A stretch of 64,000 nt of DNA from Lewinellaceae bacterium (GCA_020636255.1 JACJYE010000011.1:1-64000), one strand, 5' to 3'. Positions 1 through 7,990 are shown, counted from the first letter of the stretch. The notes: a model not told the origin generated them from the sequence alone. Translations and numbers: made by a program.

Positions 1-207
1 ACTGTTTATCAGTAGCCGGGCGGCCATAGCGCGTTCTGCATCTCCGGATGTGAAGCGCTATATCCTGTTCTCCTGCCAAAAGCTGTGCCCACTACCTGCC
101 GCATAAACCTTGCTTACCACCTCGGGCATTAAGTATGGCCCAAGGATTTATCCCTCAGCCGGAGAATCCGGTATGGGGAATTGCGGTACCCATTAATACA
201 TAATAAA

Positions 208-1095
208 ATGAAACATTTCATATATATTGCCATCGGCATTATGCTGCTTGGCAGCTTGTTCCCTTCGATCAATTACGGTTCAACAGCGAACCCACTGAAG
301 GCCATCATCGAAAGTAAGGATACGCGCCCGGAGGTGCTGGAGTCGGCCCGGGAAGTGCTCCTGAAGCGGCTGGAAGCATACGGCGTTCAGGATGTTGAGG
401 TGAAAACGATGCCCGATAAGGGCCAGCTGGCCTTTTCAATAGGGGGTGGCTATGCTGCGAAAGAGATCATGCCGCTTTTGCTGACAGCGGGCAGGCTCGA
501 ATTCTGTGAAGTATACACCCAGGCCGAGGCCGTTCAGGCCCTGAAGGGTTCGGAGGATTGGAAGAACTGGGCCCGGTGGTTTCCGGAAAGTGCAGACAAT
601 GCGCGTGCGGTGGTTGCCACCATTGCCGCTGCAGATCTTCCCGAATTCCAACGCTTTGCCCAGGCCCGGGCCGGCAACGGAAGCCTGCCTGCCGGTTTGG
701 AATTTGCCCCTGGGCGCCTGCCGGCAGAAGACGGCAGCATCGAACTGTACGCCCTGCGTTATAACAACGGGCACAGGCCGCTGGCGGGCAGTGAGGCGGT
801 GAAGAGCAGCAATGCCGAATATACCGAGGCTTCTGCCAGCGCTTTTGTCGGCATCACCTTCAACAAGGAAGGAGCGGAACGCTGGGCGCAGGCCACGCGC
901 GATAATATCGGCAGGCCTTTGGCTATAGCGATGGACGGCATCGTGTTCATGGCGCCCAAAGTGATGGCGGAAATCAACTTCGGCAAAGCCCAGATCTCCG
1001 GCGATTTCTCGCTGCAAGAGGCGAAATTGCTGGCTGCTCTGATACAAGGCGGTGAACTGCCGGCAGCTTTCCACCTGGTTTCGGTTAGCGAATAA
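208..1095 (+). CDS. Soluble SecD-like (SecDF P1 head) exported protein
   Basis: The 295-residue protein matches the periplasmic P1 region of SecD. An N-terminal part has a recombination-like 'SAREVLLKRLEAYGV' segment. A C-terminal part reads 'GITFNKEGAERWAQAT', then 'GRPLAIAMDGIVFMAPKV', then 'ISGDFSLQEAKLLAALIQGG', the usual SecD order. After a hydrophobic N-terminus (about residues 4-24, signal peptide or anchor) no membrane segment follows, so the SecD channel half is missing. I start at the ATG at 208; an upstream TTG at 181 would put an extension before the signal peptide. In true SecD the head helps pull proteins across the membrane; here the role is unknown. It lies upstream of a two-component system but is separated from it by a 12-bp inverted repeat. 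Confidence 0.75.
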   Translation: MKHFIYIAIGIMLLGSLFPSINYGSTANPLKAIIESKDTRPEVLESAREVLLKRLEAYGVQDVEVKTMPDKGQLAFSIGGGYAAKEIMPLLLTAGRLEFCEVYTQAEAVQALKGSEDWKNWARWFPESADNARAVVATIAAADLPEFQRFAQARAGNGSLPAGLEFAPGRLPAEDGSIELYALRYNNGHRPLAGSEAVKSSNAEYTEASASAFVGITFNKEGAERWAQATRDNIGRPLAIAMDGIVFMAPKVMAEINFGKAQISGDFSLQEAKLLAALIQGGELPAAFHLVSVSE

Positions 1096-1107
1096 GCAGT
1101 AGTGGTG

Positions 1108-1157
1108 GCCTTTTGGCTGTTCGCAGTCTAATTCATGGGTTGCGGCAGCCAAAAGGC
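1108..1157. repeat. 12-bp inverted repeat between SecD-like gene and response regulator
   Basis: GCCTTTTGGCTG at 1108-1119 is the exact complement of CAGCCAAAAGGC at 1146-1157, with 26 bases between. It starts 12 bases after the SecD-like stop. No T-run follows on the plus strand, so it is either a weak terminator or a structured spacer. Confidence 0.5.
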
Positions 1158-1211
1158 GCCGTTATTATACTGGCCCGCCGTCGGCCCTGAAAAACGGCTC
1201 AAAAACAAGCA

Positions 1212-1907
1212 ATGAAAGTACTACTGATCGAAGACGAGAAAAATATCGCATCTTTCATCGAGAAGAGCCTGGAAGCTTCAGGGCACCAGGTGGTGACGGC
1301 CTTCGACGGGGAGACCGGCCTCGAGATCCTGGCCGCCGCCGAATTCGACGCTATCATCCTGGATGTCATCCTGCCGAAACACAACGGCTGGGAGGTCTGC
1401 CAGCAGGTACGCCAGCGCCTGCAGAGGGACACGCCTATCCTTATGCTTTCTGCGATGAACCATACCAACCACATCATAAAAGGGCTGGACTCCGGCGCAG
1501 ATGATTACCTCGCCAAGCCTTTTAAAATGAATGAGCTGCAGGCCCGCCTGCAGGCCCTCGCACGCCGTTACCGCCGGCAGACGGTAGCCGCCAGCATGTT
1601 GAAGTATAACGGCCTGGAGGTCAATATGGAGGCCAAGGAGGTGTGGCGGGATGGCCGCAAGATCAAGCTGACGATCCGCGAATTCAAATTGCTGGAATGC
1701 CTGATCCGCAACCCCGGTAAGGCCCTGTCGCGCCACGAACTGCTCGAAAAGGTATGGGGGCTGGATTTCGACACCGGCACCAACGTCGTCGACGTATATG
1801 TGAACTACCTTCGCAACAAGGTCGATAAGGGCTATCCCACTAAACTGATCCATACAGTCTATGGTATGGGTTACATACTGAAGGAGAACGATGACGCTTC
1901 GGAATAG
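1212..1907 (+). CDS. OmpR-family response regulator
   Basis: A 231-residue, two-domain transcription factor. The receiver domain (about 1-120) has acidic pocket residues E7/D8, the phosphoacceptor D51 in 'IILDVILP' and the conserved K102 in 'LAKPF'. The C-terminal winged helix (about 130-225) carries 'LTIREFKLLECLIRNPG' and 'VVDVYVNYLRNKVD', typical of OmpR/PhoB regulators. It overlaps the start of the kinase gene by 17 bases, so the two are co-transcribed and translationally coupled. A likely target is the run of four TTCTAA-like repeats at 11-bp spacing just after the kinase gene (3241-3279), since this family binds such direct repeats; that link is inference. Confidence 0.95.
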   Translation: MKVLLIEDEKNIASFIEKSLEASGHQVVTAFDGETGLEILAAAEFDAIILDVILPKHNGWEVCQQVRQRLQRDTPILMLSAMNHTNHIIKGLDSGADDYLAKPFKMNELQARLQALARRYRRQTVAASMLKYNGLEVNMEAKEVWRDGRKIKLTIREFKLLECLIRNPGKALSRHELLEKVWGLDFDTGTNVVDVYVNYLRNKVDKGYPTKLIHTVYGMGYILKENDDASE

Positions 1908-3246
1908 AATAGCTCTGACCTTTACCCTTGCCAATTTTGCCGTCCTGGTGCTCGTCCTGGTGCTGTTGTTCGTCCTCACCAGGCAGTATACCCATAAAGA
2001 GTTCTTTACCCGCCTCGAAGACCGGGCCCATATCGCCGCTCAGGCCCTGCTGGAAAAGGATGAACTGGCCCACCAGCTCATCGAAGAGATCAACCGCCGC
2101 CACTCCCGGACACTGCCCCAGGAAAAGGAATATTTTTTCCTGCTGGACAGCCTGCAGAAGATCGTCGACAATACGCCGGAATACATCTCCATGGATCTGC
2201 TGAAACAGATCGACCGAGAGGGGCAAGTGGAATTTATGTCGGGCAAACTATCGGGGGTGGGCATCCGCTATACCGATAACCAGGGGGTTTATGCAGCTAT
2301 CGTCGTAGCGCAGGACCTGTACGGCCAGCGCAAGTTGCAGAACCTGTTACGGCTGATGCTGGTGTTCCTCGTACTGTCGCTGGCCGGCGTTTTTTTCCTT
2401 GGGTGGTGGTACGCTTTCCACATCCTGCAACCCATCGGGCGCATGATCCGGGAAATGAAAAAGATCAATTCAACGAGCCTCAACCTGCGCCTGCCGGAAG
2501 AGAACAGCCAGAAGGACGAGCTGGGCCAGCTGTCGGAAACCTTTAACCGCATGCTCGACAGGATAGAAGCGGCCATAGAAACGCAGAACCTCTTCATCGG
2601 CAATGCTTCTCACCAGCTCAAAAACCCGCTGACGGCCATTATCGGGCAGGTGGAAACGGCAATGCTCGACAAAGGCCTTCCGTCAGAATACAAGGATTCC
2701 CTGCTGGCTATCGGCGAAGAGGCCGACCGCCTCAACGTACTGGTCCGCCAGCTCATCAGCCTGAGCTATCCGGATAACGGCGAGGGTAAAGAGCGCGAAT
2801 GGCGTTTCGACGAGCTCATCTTTAACCTGGTAGAAGAGTTCAAAGAAGCGTATCCAAGCCACCCCATAGCTATCGATTTCGAAGATATGCCTTCCGACGA
2901 AGAAGGCCTGGTCTATCACGGGGCTTACCAACTGATACGCATCGCACTGTCCAACCTGCTGGAAAATGCCATCAAGTTTTCTCAGAATGGCCCGATAAAG
3001 ATCAAGGCTCGTTTCATGGAGGAAAAGCTGGAGGTGAGCGTTTCCGACAAGGGTATCGGTATCGCAAAGGAAGACCAGTCCTCTATTTTCGAACCCTTTT
3101 ACCGCGGAGAGAATGCGCGCGCGTATCCCGGTTACGGCGTTGGGCTTCCGTTGGTTGAAAAGATCGCCAAAATGCATAACGGCCGGGTAAGGCTCACCTC
3201 AAAGCTGGGGGAAGGCGCCGTTTTTACCCTCGAACTGCCTTTCTAA
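1891..3246 (+). CDS. HAMP-domain sensor histidine kinase
   Basis: A 451-residue membrane kinase, partner of the overlapping response regulator. Two transmembrane segments (about 10-30 and 155-175) frame a periplasmic sensor of about 120 residues of no recognised family. A HAMP linker follows, then the H-box 'ASHQLKNPLTAI' with phosphoaccepting H241, N-box 'LSNLLENAIKFS', G1 'DKGIGIAKED' and G2 'GYGVGLPLVEKI'. All catalytic motifs are intact. The stimulus cannot be read from the sequence. The ATG at 1891 lies inside the regulator gene; its stop codon forms part of the first TTCTAA repeat. Confidence 0.95.
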   Translation: MTLRNRIALTFTLANFAVLVLVLVLLFVLTRQYTHKEFFTRLEDRAHIAAQALLEKDELAHQLIEEINRRHSRTLPQEKEYFFLLDSLQKIVDNTPEYISMDLLKQIDREGQVEFMSGKLSGVGIRYTDNQGVYAAIVVAQDLYGQRKLQNLLRLMLVFLVLSLAGVFFLGWWYAFHILQPIGRMIREMKKINSTSLNLRLPEENSQKDELGQLSETFNRMLDRIEAAIETQNLFIGNASHQLKNPLTAIIGQVETAMLDKGLPSEYKDSLLAIGEEADRLNVLVRQLISLSYPDNGEGKEREWRFDELIFNLVEEFKEAYPSHPIAIDFEDMPSDEEGLVYHGAYQLIRIALSNLLENAIKFSQNGPIKIKARFMEEKLEVSVSDKGIGIAKEDQSSIFEPFYRGENARAYPGYGVGLPLVEKIAKMHNGRVRLTSKLGEGAVFTLELPF

Positions 3247-3279
3247 CAGCTTTCTAATTTCTTCCTAATTCTACTCTAA
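3241..3279 (+). promoter_or_regulatory. Four direct repeats at 11-bp period, likely response-regulator site
   Basis: TCTAA or CCTAA cores start at 3242, 3253, 3264 and 3275, exactly 11 bp apart, each part of a TTCTAA-N5 type unit. OmpR-family regulators bind tandem direct repeats of this period. The array ends 22 bp before a TAnnTTTG promoter box, where an activator would sit. Assignment to the adjacent regulator is inferred. Confidence 0.6.
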
Positions 3280-3301
3280 GGCCTGGTTTTCAGGTACCAC
3301 G

Positions 3302-3309
3302 TATCTTTG
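3302..3309 (+). promoter_or_regulatory. Bacteroidetes -7 box TATCTTTG
   Basis: The octamer fits the Bacteroidetes sigma consensus TAnnTTTG exactly. No clear -33 TTTG lies at the usual distance, as expected for a promoter that needs the activator array just upstream. Transcription would begin near 3314. Confidence 0.55.
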
Positions 3310-3313
3310 GTTC

Positions 3314-3460
3314 ATGAATTGGATGAGGACGTCTGAGCAAAAAGATGCCGGCACACTCCCGAAGACATTCTTTGTTCATGATCCCATAATATCCAATTTT
3401 GACAGTAGACTGAAGTGCTCTATCAAGTTTGCAGAACGGATTCATCCCAATTTGTTTTAG
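3314..3460 (+). CDS. Small ORF or small RNA unit after two-component system (48 codons)
   Basis: An ATG at 3314 opens 48 codons ending in TAG at 3460; the product begins MNWMRTSEQK and ends 'AERIHPNLF'. There is no signal peptide or family I recognise. The ATG sits where transcription from the 3302 box should begin, so translation would be leaderless. A strong terminator starts 15 bases after the stop. The unit of regulator array, promoter, about 210 transcribed bases and terminator is convincing as a transcription unit; whether it makes a peptide or works as an RNA is open. Confidence 0.35.
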   Translation: MNWMRTSEQKDAGTLPKTFFVHDPIISNFDSRLKCSIKFAERIHPNLF

Positions 3461-3475
3461 AATTAGGTTGTTTGG

Positions 3476-3523
3476 ATCACCCCTCCACTATGGGAAAGCC
3501 CTTGTGGAGGGGTGATTTTTTTT
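3476..3523 (+). terminator. Rho-independent terminator
   Basis: ATCACCCCTCCAC at 3476-3488 pairs perfectly with GTGGAGGGGTGAT at 3504-3516 (13 bp, 15-base loop), and the right arm runs into a row of T. It closes the small unit after the histidine kinase. Confidence 0.85.
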
Positions 3524-3634
3524 GCATGCAGCATACCCGTTCTTTCCCTGCATCCTTCCCCGATGCCCCCAAAACAATGTGAACCTGTCCGTTTTTCATG
3601 CCTCGTATACAATGTTCCTTTTACCCGGCCCGTT

Positions 3635-3693
3635 CTTTTATCAGAGCTTGTTTGGAGGCCAGCCTTTGAGCTGCAAACAAGCTCTGATAAAAG
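3635..3693. repeat. 20-bp perfect inverted repeat built on the dispersed AGAGCTTGTTTG repeat
   Basis: The left arm 3635-3654 and the right arm 3674-3693 are exact complements over 20 bp with a 19-base loop. The left arm continues into GAGGCC, giving a full copy of the dispersed 18-mer AGAGCTTGTTTGGAGGCC at 3643-3660. The structure ends 8 bases before the start codon at 3702, so it would occupy the leader and ribosome-binding region of that gene. Confidence 0.8.
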
Positions 3694-3701
3694 ATACACC
3701 T

Positions 3702-5138
3702 ATGGCCCAAAGTACCCAAAGATTGAACGTTGCCGCCCTTTTTGCGGAAAGGGATGAGGGCGCCAGGCATGAATTCATGGCATACCTGACCTTACTCGAA
3801 CATTCCAGGCCATGGCTCAGCCTGTCTTACTACACCGCCGGCCACCTCAATGAATTCGAGTTCAATAAGCTCCTGGATAACACGGATGTTTTCCTGTTTG
3901 CGGCAAGCACCGACTTTCTGGCAGATTGCCTGAAGCAACAGGCGCAGTTTCGCCTGGCCATGGATTACCACCGGCTGGGCAGGTTGAAGGCGGTGTCCTT
4001 GCTGATGCGTGCCTGTAGTTTGCGGGAAAGCATCTTCAGTCAATGCATTATACTGCCGGCTAATGGTGAGCCGGCCAGCAGCCCCGCCTGGCGCACCCGG
4101 GACGATGCATACCTTGCCATTCAGGCAGCTCTGGCGGATATACTGGATAGTGCACTGGCGCATAAACGAAAGCTGGAAAAACGCTGGCAGGAGGCTCAGG
4201 CGTCGAACAGCGTTCAGGCGTATTGGGCATTCCTCAGGGAATACCCCCGATGCCGCTACGCCAGGGAAGCACAACGCCTGCGCAACGAGCTGGACGAAAA
4301 GGAGCTCTGGAGCCGGGCAGAAAAGGAAGATACTGCTCCCGGATACTATTATTATCTGAGCCATGCCCCGCTGCTGCTCAACCGCCTCGAAGCAGCATTG
4401 CGGATCTCCCGGATCGAGGATGACGAAGAGGCGAACTGGCGGGAGGCCGATGGCAACAAAACCCTGGAACTGTTTTTCCGGTACCGCGCCGCTTTTCCGG
4501 GCGGTAAGTATCAGGAAGAGGCCAGGCAGGCCATCATCGGTATGCTGGCGGGCAATGTGAAGCTGGAAGGATACTACCCGGCGGGGATGAGCAGTAATTA
4601 TCTGACACACCAGGCCCACGGGCAGCTCAAAAGGATGGAATTGTTTGCGCTCAACGCCTACCTGCCCTATTGCTGGAGCCTGAGAGGTAATCTGGAAAAG
4701 CTAATACAGAAAATAGCTTTCCGCCAGTTATTGTATCCGGTATATTCCTTTTTATTGCTGATGCTCATCATTCTGATCCTGCCGTTTGCCAAAGGCAGGT
4801 TCACAGAAGAAGGTATGCGGCTTTCGGTGGCCCTTCAGTACGTCTTCCTCCTGATCGTAGGGTTTATGATGGCCCGCCAGGCCTGGCGCAGCCACTTTCA
4901 CCTCAGGTACGACATTCAAACGTTGAACGATACCCTTCTGGCCCTGAAGCGGGGTACCGTCCTGCTGAAGGCTGCCTATTTGGCCAACGACAGCCGGCAC
5001 GTACGCGAAATACTAGTCATGCTGACGCGGGTAGAGCGCGTAATGGAAGACGTGACGGGGAAGAACTTCCTGCACTACCTCATAAACACCCAACCCCTCG
5101 AACCCCTGGCCCCGGAAGGCCAGAGGGCAGTGGCCTGA
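3702..5138 (+). CDS. TIR-like domain protein with YP-type helical repeats and two membrane segments
   Basis: The 478-residue protein has a TIR-like N-terminal region (about 8-160): 'LNVAALFAERDEGARHEF', a middle 'AGHLNEFEFNKLLDNTDVFLF', and 'SQCIILPAN' before a final helix. The position where TIR NADases keep their catalytic Glu reads 'DCLKQQ', so enzyme activity is doubtful. A helical middle part repeats a 'YWAFLREYPRCRYAREAQ' type unit that is common beside bacterial TIR and caspase-like domains. Two hydrophobic helices (about 345-365 and 375-395) anchor it, and a C-terminal tail follows. I chose ATG 3702; the reading frame stays open upstream to 3522 but that stretch is the inverted repeat and has no protein-like sequence. 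The TIR call is by fold-like pattern only. Confidence 0.55.
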   Translation: MAQSTQRLNVAALFAERDEGARHEFMAYLTLLEHSRPWLSLSYYTAGHLNEFEFNKLLDNTDVFLFAASTDFLADCLKQQAQFRLAMDYHRLGRLKAVSLLMRACSLRESIFSQCIILPANGEPASSPAWRTRDDAYLAIQAALADILDSALAHKRKLEKRWQEAQASNSVQAYWAFLREYPRCRYAREAQRLRNELDEKELWSRAEKEDTAPGYYYYLSHAPLLLNRLEAALRISRIEDDEEANWREADGNKTLELFFRYRAAFPGGKYQEEARQAIIGMLAGNVKLEGYYPAGMSSNYLTHQAHGQLKRMELFALNAYLPYCWSLRGNLEKLIQKIAFRQLLYPVYSFLLLMLIILILPFAKGRFTEEGMRLSVALQYVFLLIVGFMMARQAWRSHFHLRYDIQTLNDTLLALKRGTVLLKAAYLANDSRHVREILVMLTRVERVMEDVTGKNFLHYLINTQPLEPLAPEGQRAVA

Positions 5139-5149
5139 TACGGGGTGGG

Positions 5150-6811
5150 TTATCCTTTTTTCTGCGCTACGACGACATACCGCGTGCTCTTGCAGCTGTC
5201 GGCCCAGGCCGGGAGCGCTTCCAGGCTTTTGGCGTCATACAGGCTCACCGGGCCGCCGAAGGCGCGCTCGAAGTAGGTGCGTATGCGGTGCATTGGCGGC
5301 AGGAACCGCCGGTGCCTGCCGGCATCATTGGCCTCCATACCGTTTTCACCGAAAATGACGTTGATGATCTCACTTTCCTGGAATACGTGGCCGTGTTCTT
5401 CTACCAGGCGCGGGCTGCGCAGGGATATGGCCATCTTATCGGCGGAATAGAGCAGGTTGGGATACCAGCGGATATGGTCGGGGGTGATAAAATCGCCGAT
5501 GAAATAACCGCCGTCTCTGACCAGGGCCGCAGTGCGCTGTATGGCCTCTTCGAGGCGTTCATGGTCCAGATAATGGAAAACGTTGAGGCCACTGTATGCG
5601 ATGTCCCATTGCTTGCCCTGGCTGTCGTAGGCCAGGATGTCGCCCGCTTCGGCCCGAATGCGGCTCCGTGCTTCCGACACCATGGCCGCGGAAATGTCTA
5701 TCCCGAACAGTTTCTCGTGGGGCGCTCCTAACTCATCGATCATAAACCGCTCAACCAGGCCGGTGCCACAGCCAATAGAAAGGATCTGCTTGCCGGCAAG
5801 CGGGGCTTGGTATGCTTCCTGGAAAAAGCGGAGGTATCCTGCCATGAAATCATCGAGGCAGGGCTGGCAGATGAGGGCATCATAGACTTCGGCGTAATGG
5901 TGGAAGTTGTCTGCGGGCCTGCTTTTTTCCTGTAGCTCGAGTTGCAGCCGGGCCGCTTCCTGCAGCTCGTGACGGAGGATGCGCCAGTACACAGAGTTAG
6001 CTTCATGGCCGTCTTCATCTACATTGAGCTCGAGGCAGCGCAATAGCTGTGCGCGGTGCCGGGGGGAAAAAATATCTTCTATCGCATCCTGCAGGAGCGC
6101 CTGGCTGCCGGGCAGGCCTGCATCGGCCATGCGTTTCAGCCGCCGCACCAGTTCCACCATGTGGCGCAGGCGGGTGGGGAAGTCAGGGCGAGGGCCCTCT
6201 TCTACCCATTTGACAGCTGTTTCCGGCAGCGCGAAAAAGACGCCGCCATCGACGCGCTGTACCTGCTCGTTCTGCAGGTCGTAGACCCTGGCTTCGCCAG
6301 TTACATTGCCTATGTCGGTAGGGTGGCCATAAACGTGCAGGGTCATGAACCGGGTATCCGTTGGGTTGCCCATCTGGTGGACGAGCGTATGGCTGACGCC
6401 AACGACATCGCCGGGTTTGAACTGTGCGCGCGACAAGGTGGTGATCCGGCCTTCATCCACCCGGAAAACGGCATGCTCGGCAGGGCCGAAAACCTGTACA
6501 GCACCCCATTGGGTGAAACCGTGGTCGTGGATGGCGGAAAAATCACCCGGCGCCCACGACATGGCCATGATCTCAAAGTTGCGGCCTGAATAGATGAGGT
6601 GGCGGCCGTAGCTGTCGCTCACCGGATGGCCGAAATCGGCCCAGGCTTCAATGTCTTCCTGCTTTACGCCGGCATCCAGCACGATGCGGCGTAACCCGGA
6701 AGGCTTAAAAGCCCGTTTGTTTTCCAGATTATCAATGATGTAACGCAGAGAAGAGGGCAGAGAGGCCTTATCGCTGGCAGGGGGCCTCGGCTCAGTGATT
6801 GTTGTGGGCAT
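5150..6811 (-). CDS. Cysteine-dioxygenase-like cupin fused to SAM methyltransferase
   Basis: A 553-residue fusion. The N-terminal third resembles cysteine dioxygenase: likely iron ligands H95 and H97 in 'IHDHG' and H159 in 'TLHVY', and R77 in 'GRNFEIM', which matches the Arg that holds the substrate carboxylate. The Cys that forms the Cys-Tyr crosslink in animal enzymes is absent, as in many bacterial thiol dioxygenases. After a helical linker (about 190-320) comes a class I methyltransferase with motif I 'ILSIGCGTGLVERF' and 'LFGIDISAAM'. The gene points away from thioredoxin and YeeE/YedE genes across a shared promoter. A role in modifying a small thiol is plausible; the substrate is unknown. 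Confidence 0.8.
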   Translation of the reverse strand: MPTTITEPRPPASDKASLPSSLRYIIDNLENKRAFKPSGLRRIVLDAGVKQEDIEAWADFGHPVSDSYGRHLIYSGRNFEIMAMSWAPGDFSAIHDHGFTQWGAVQVFGPAEHAVFRVDEGRITTLSRAQFKPGDVVGVSHTLVHQMGNPTDTRFMTLHVYGHPTDIGNVTGEARVYDLQNEQVQRVDGGVFFALPETAVKWVEEGPRPDFPTRLRHMVELVRRLKRMADAGLPGSQALLQDAIEDIFSPRHRAQLLRCLELNVDEDGHEANSVYWRILRHELQEAARLQLELQEKSRPADNFHHYAEVYDALICQPCLDDFMAGYLRFFQEAYQAPLAGKQILSIGCGTGLVERFMIDELGAPHEKLFGIDISAAMVSEARSRIRAEAGDILAYDSQGKQWDIAYSGLNVFHYLDHERLEEAIQRTAALVRDGGYFIGDFITPDHIRWYPNLLYSADKMAISLRSPRLVEEHGHVFQESEIINVIFGENGMEANDAGRHRRFLPPMHRIRTYFERAFGGPVSLYDAKSLEALPAWADSCKSTRYVVVAQKKG

Positions 6812-6834
6812 CTTTTATATTTTATTGGATAGTG

Positions 6835-6908
6835 CAAAGATTGAAAAAACCAAATTTAATCCCTGTGACCTTGGTCACTGAAGAAAGCAAACGCCCGGAG
6901 CATCTTTG
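6835..6908. promoter_or_regulatory. Symmetric divergent promoter with CRP/FNR-type palindrome
   Basis: The palindrome GTGACCTTGGTCAC (6865-6878) has TGTGA-N6-TCAC half-sites of CRP/FNR-family regulators. On each side lies a near-consensus -7 box: AATCTTTG on the minus strand (6842 to 6835) and CATCTTTG on the plus strand (6901-6908). Both begin exactly 29.5 bp from the palindrome centre, which puts the site near -41 for both directions. One bound dimer could thus activate the cupin-methyltransferase gene and the thioredoxin gene together. Confidence 0.6.
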
Positions 6909-6980
6909 CATCATCAACAGGCCCCAACCCGGCGGTGGCGGGCTGTTGATGAAAAACAGATCTCAATAAAGCACGCAAGC

Positions 6981-7286
6981 ATGAAAAAGAAAATGTCGTT
7001 CAGCGAACTGATAAACGGGGACAAACCCGTACTGGTGGATTTTTCCGCGGAGTGGTGCGGCCCCTGCAAGGCTATGGCGCCTATACTTAAGGAAGTAGCT
7101 GGCGAGATCGGCGAAAAGGCTATGATCGTCAAGATCGATGTCGATAAGAACCAGGCACTGGCATCCAAAATGCAGATACACGGCGTCCCTACCTTTGTCC
7201 TGTTCAAGAACGGGGAAGTCAAATGGCGCCAATCGGGTATGCAATCGGCCCACCAACTGGCAAAAGTGATCGGCCAGTTTGCATAA
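6981..7286 (+). CDS. Thioredoxin
   Basis: A 101-residue single-domain thioredoxin with active site WCGPC (W25-C29), preceded by 'VLVDFSAE', and the cis-Pro loop 'GVPTFVLF'. There is no signal peptide, so it acts in the cytoplasm as a thiol-disulfide reductant. ATG 6981 is chosen because the in-frame TTG at 6906 overlaps the promoter and adds non-thioredoxin sequence. It heads a run with the YeeE/YedE genes, which suggests it reduces persulfides or thiosulfate-derived sulfur brought in by them; that is inference from position. Confidence 0.93.
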   Translation: MKKKMSFSELINGDKPVLVDFSAEWCGPCKAMAPILKEVAGEIGEKAMIVKIDVDKNQALASKMQIHGVPTFVLFKNGEVKWRQSGMQSAHQLAKVIGQFA

Positions 7287-7360
7287 TCGGATTTTCTATC
7301 GATTTTGCAGCAGCATAACTTCAGGCCTGACACCATTAGTATTACATAAATCGAACAAAT

Positions 7361-7948
7361 ATGGAATTTTTCGGTTCCTTGCAGGACTTCGTCAGCCAGC
7401 CCTGGCATTGGGCTGTTTCGGGGGCTGCTATTGCCCTCACCCTCATAATACTTACCTGGATGGGGCGTAGCTTTGGCGTATCCATGACCTTTAAGGATGC
7501 ATGCGCTATTGCCGGCGCCGGGAAGAAAACGCCTTTCTTCCGGATGGACATCAAGGACGAATACTGGCGCATCGCCTTTGTCCTTGGTGGGCTGGTAGGC
7601 GGTATCGCTACAGTACTATTCCTGAAAAGCCCCGAACCGGTGGCCATCTCTGAATCCACGATCAGTTATCTGGGCAGCATCGGCATCTCTTACCCGGAGG
7701 CCGACGCCAAAGGAATGGGTTTCGTACCTACTTCCGTGTTCAATTTCGGCAGCATTAAGGGCATTCTACTTGCCCTTGGCGGCGGCTTCCTGATCGGTTT
7801 TGGCGCCCGCTATGGCGACGGTTGCACTTCCGGCCATGCCATTACCGGGTTGGCGCACCTGCAATTGCCATCACTGATCACCGTCATCGGCTTCTTCATT
7901 GGGGGGCTTTTAATGACGCATCTGCTGTTCCCGCTGCTGGTATCCTGA
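7361..7948 (+). CDS. YeeE/YedE family transporter, first half
   Basis: A 195-residue membrane protein with about four to five hydrophobic helices. The family signature 'GFGARYGDGCTSGHAITG' carries the conserved Cys that handles thiosulfate in TsuA-type YeeE proteins. It is half the size of a full YeeE and is followed by a second half-size gene, so the two probably pair into one inner-membrane carrier. It lies 74 bases after thioredoxin. The imported substrate is probably thiosulfate or a similar sulfur compound, by family. Confidence 0.85.
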   Translation: MEFFGSLQDFVSQPWHWAVSGAAIALTLIILTWMGRSFGVSMTFKDACAIAGAGKKTPFFRMDIKDEYWRIAFVLGGLVGGIATVLFLKSPEPVAISESTISYLGSIGISYPEADAKGMGFVPTSVFNFGSIKGILLALGGGFLIGFGARYGDGCTSGHAITGLAHLQLPSLITVIGFFIGGLLMTHLLFPLLVS

Positions 7949-7990
7949 TAAAAAGTTAGCCCAGAACCATCAAAACGCGTTAATAAGAAC

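Noticed and set aside
1..207. Possible end of an upstream gene (frame open from base 2 to 106)
   Set aside because: Only 34 codons without recognisable sequence; cannot be told from chance.
436..1152. 238-codon minus-strand frame across the SecD-like gene
   Set aside because: It is the complement of a clear SecD P1 sequence and has no recognisable domains; a result of high GC.
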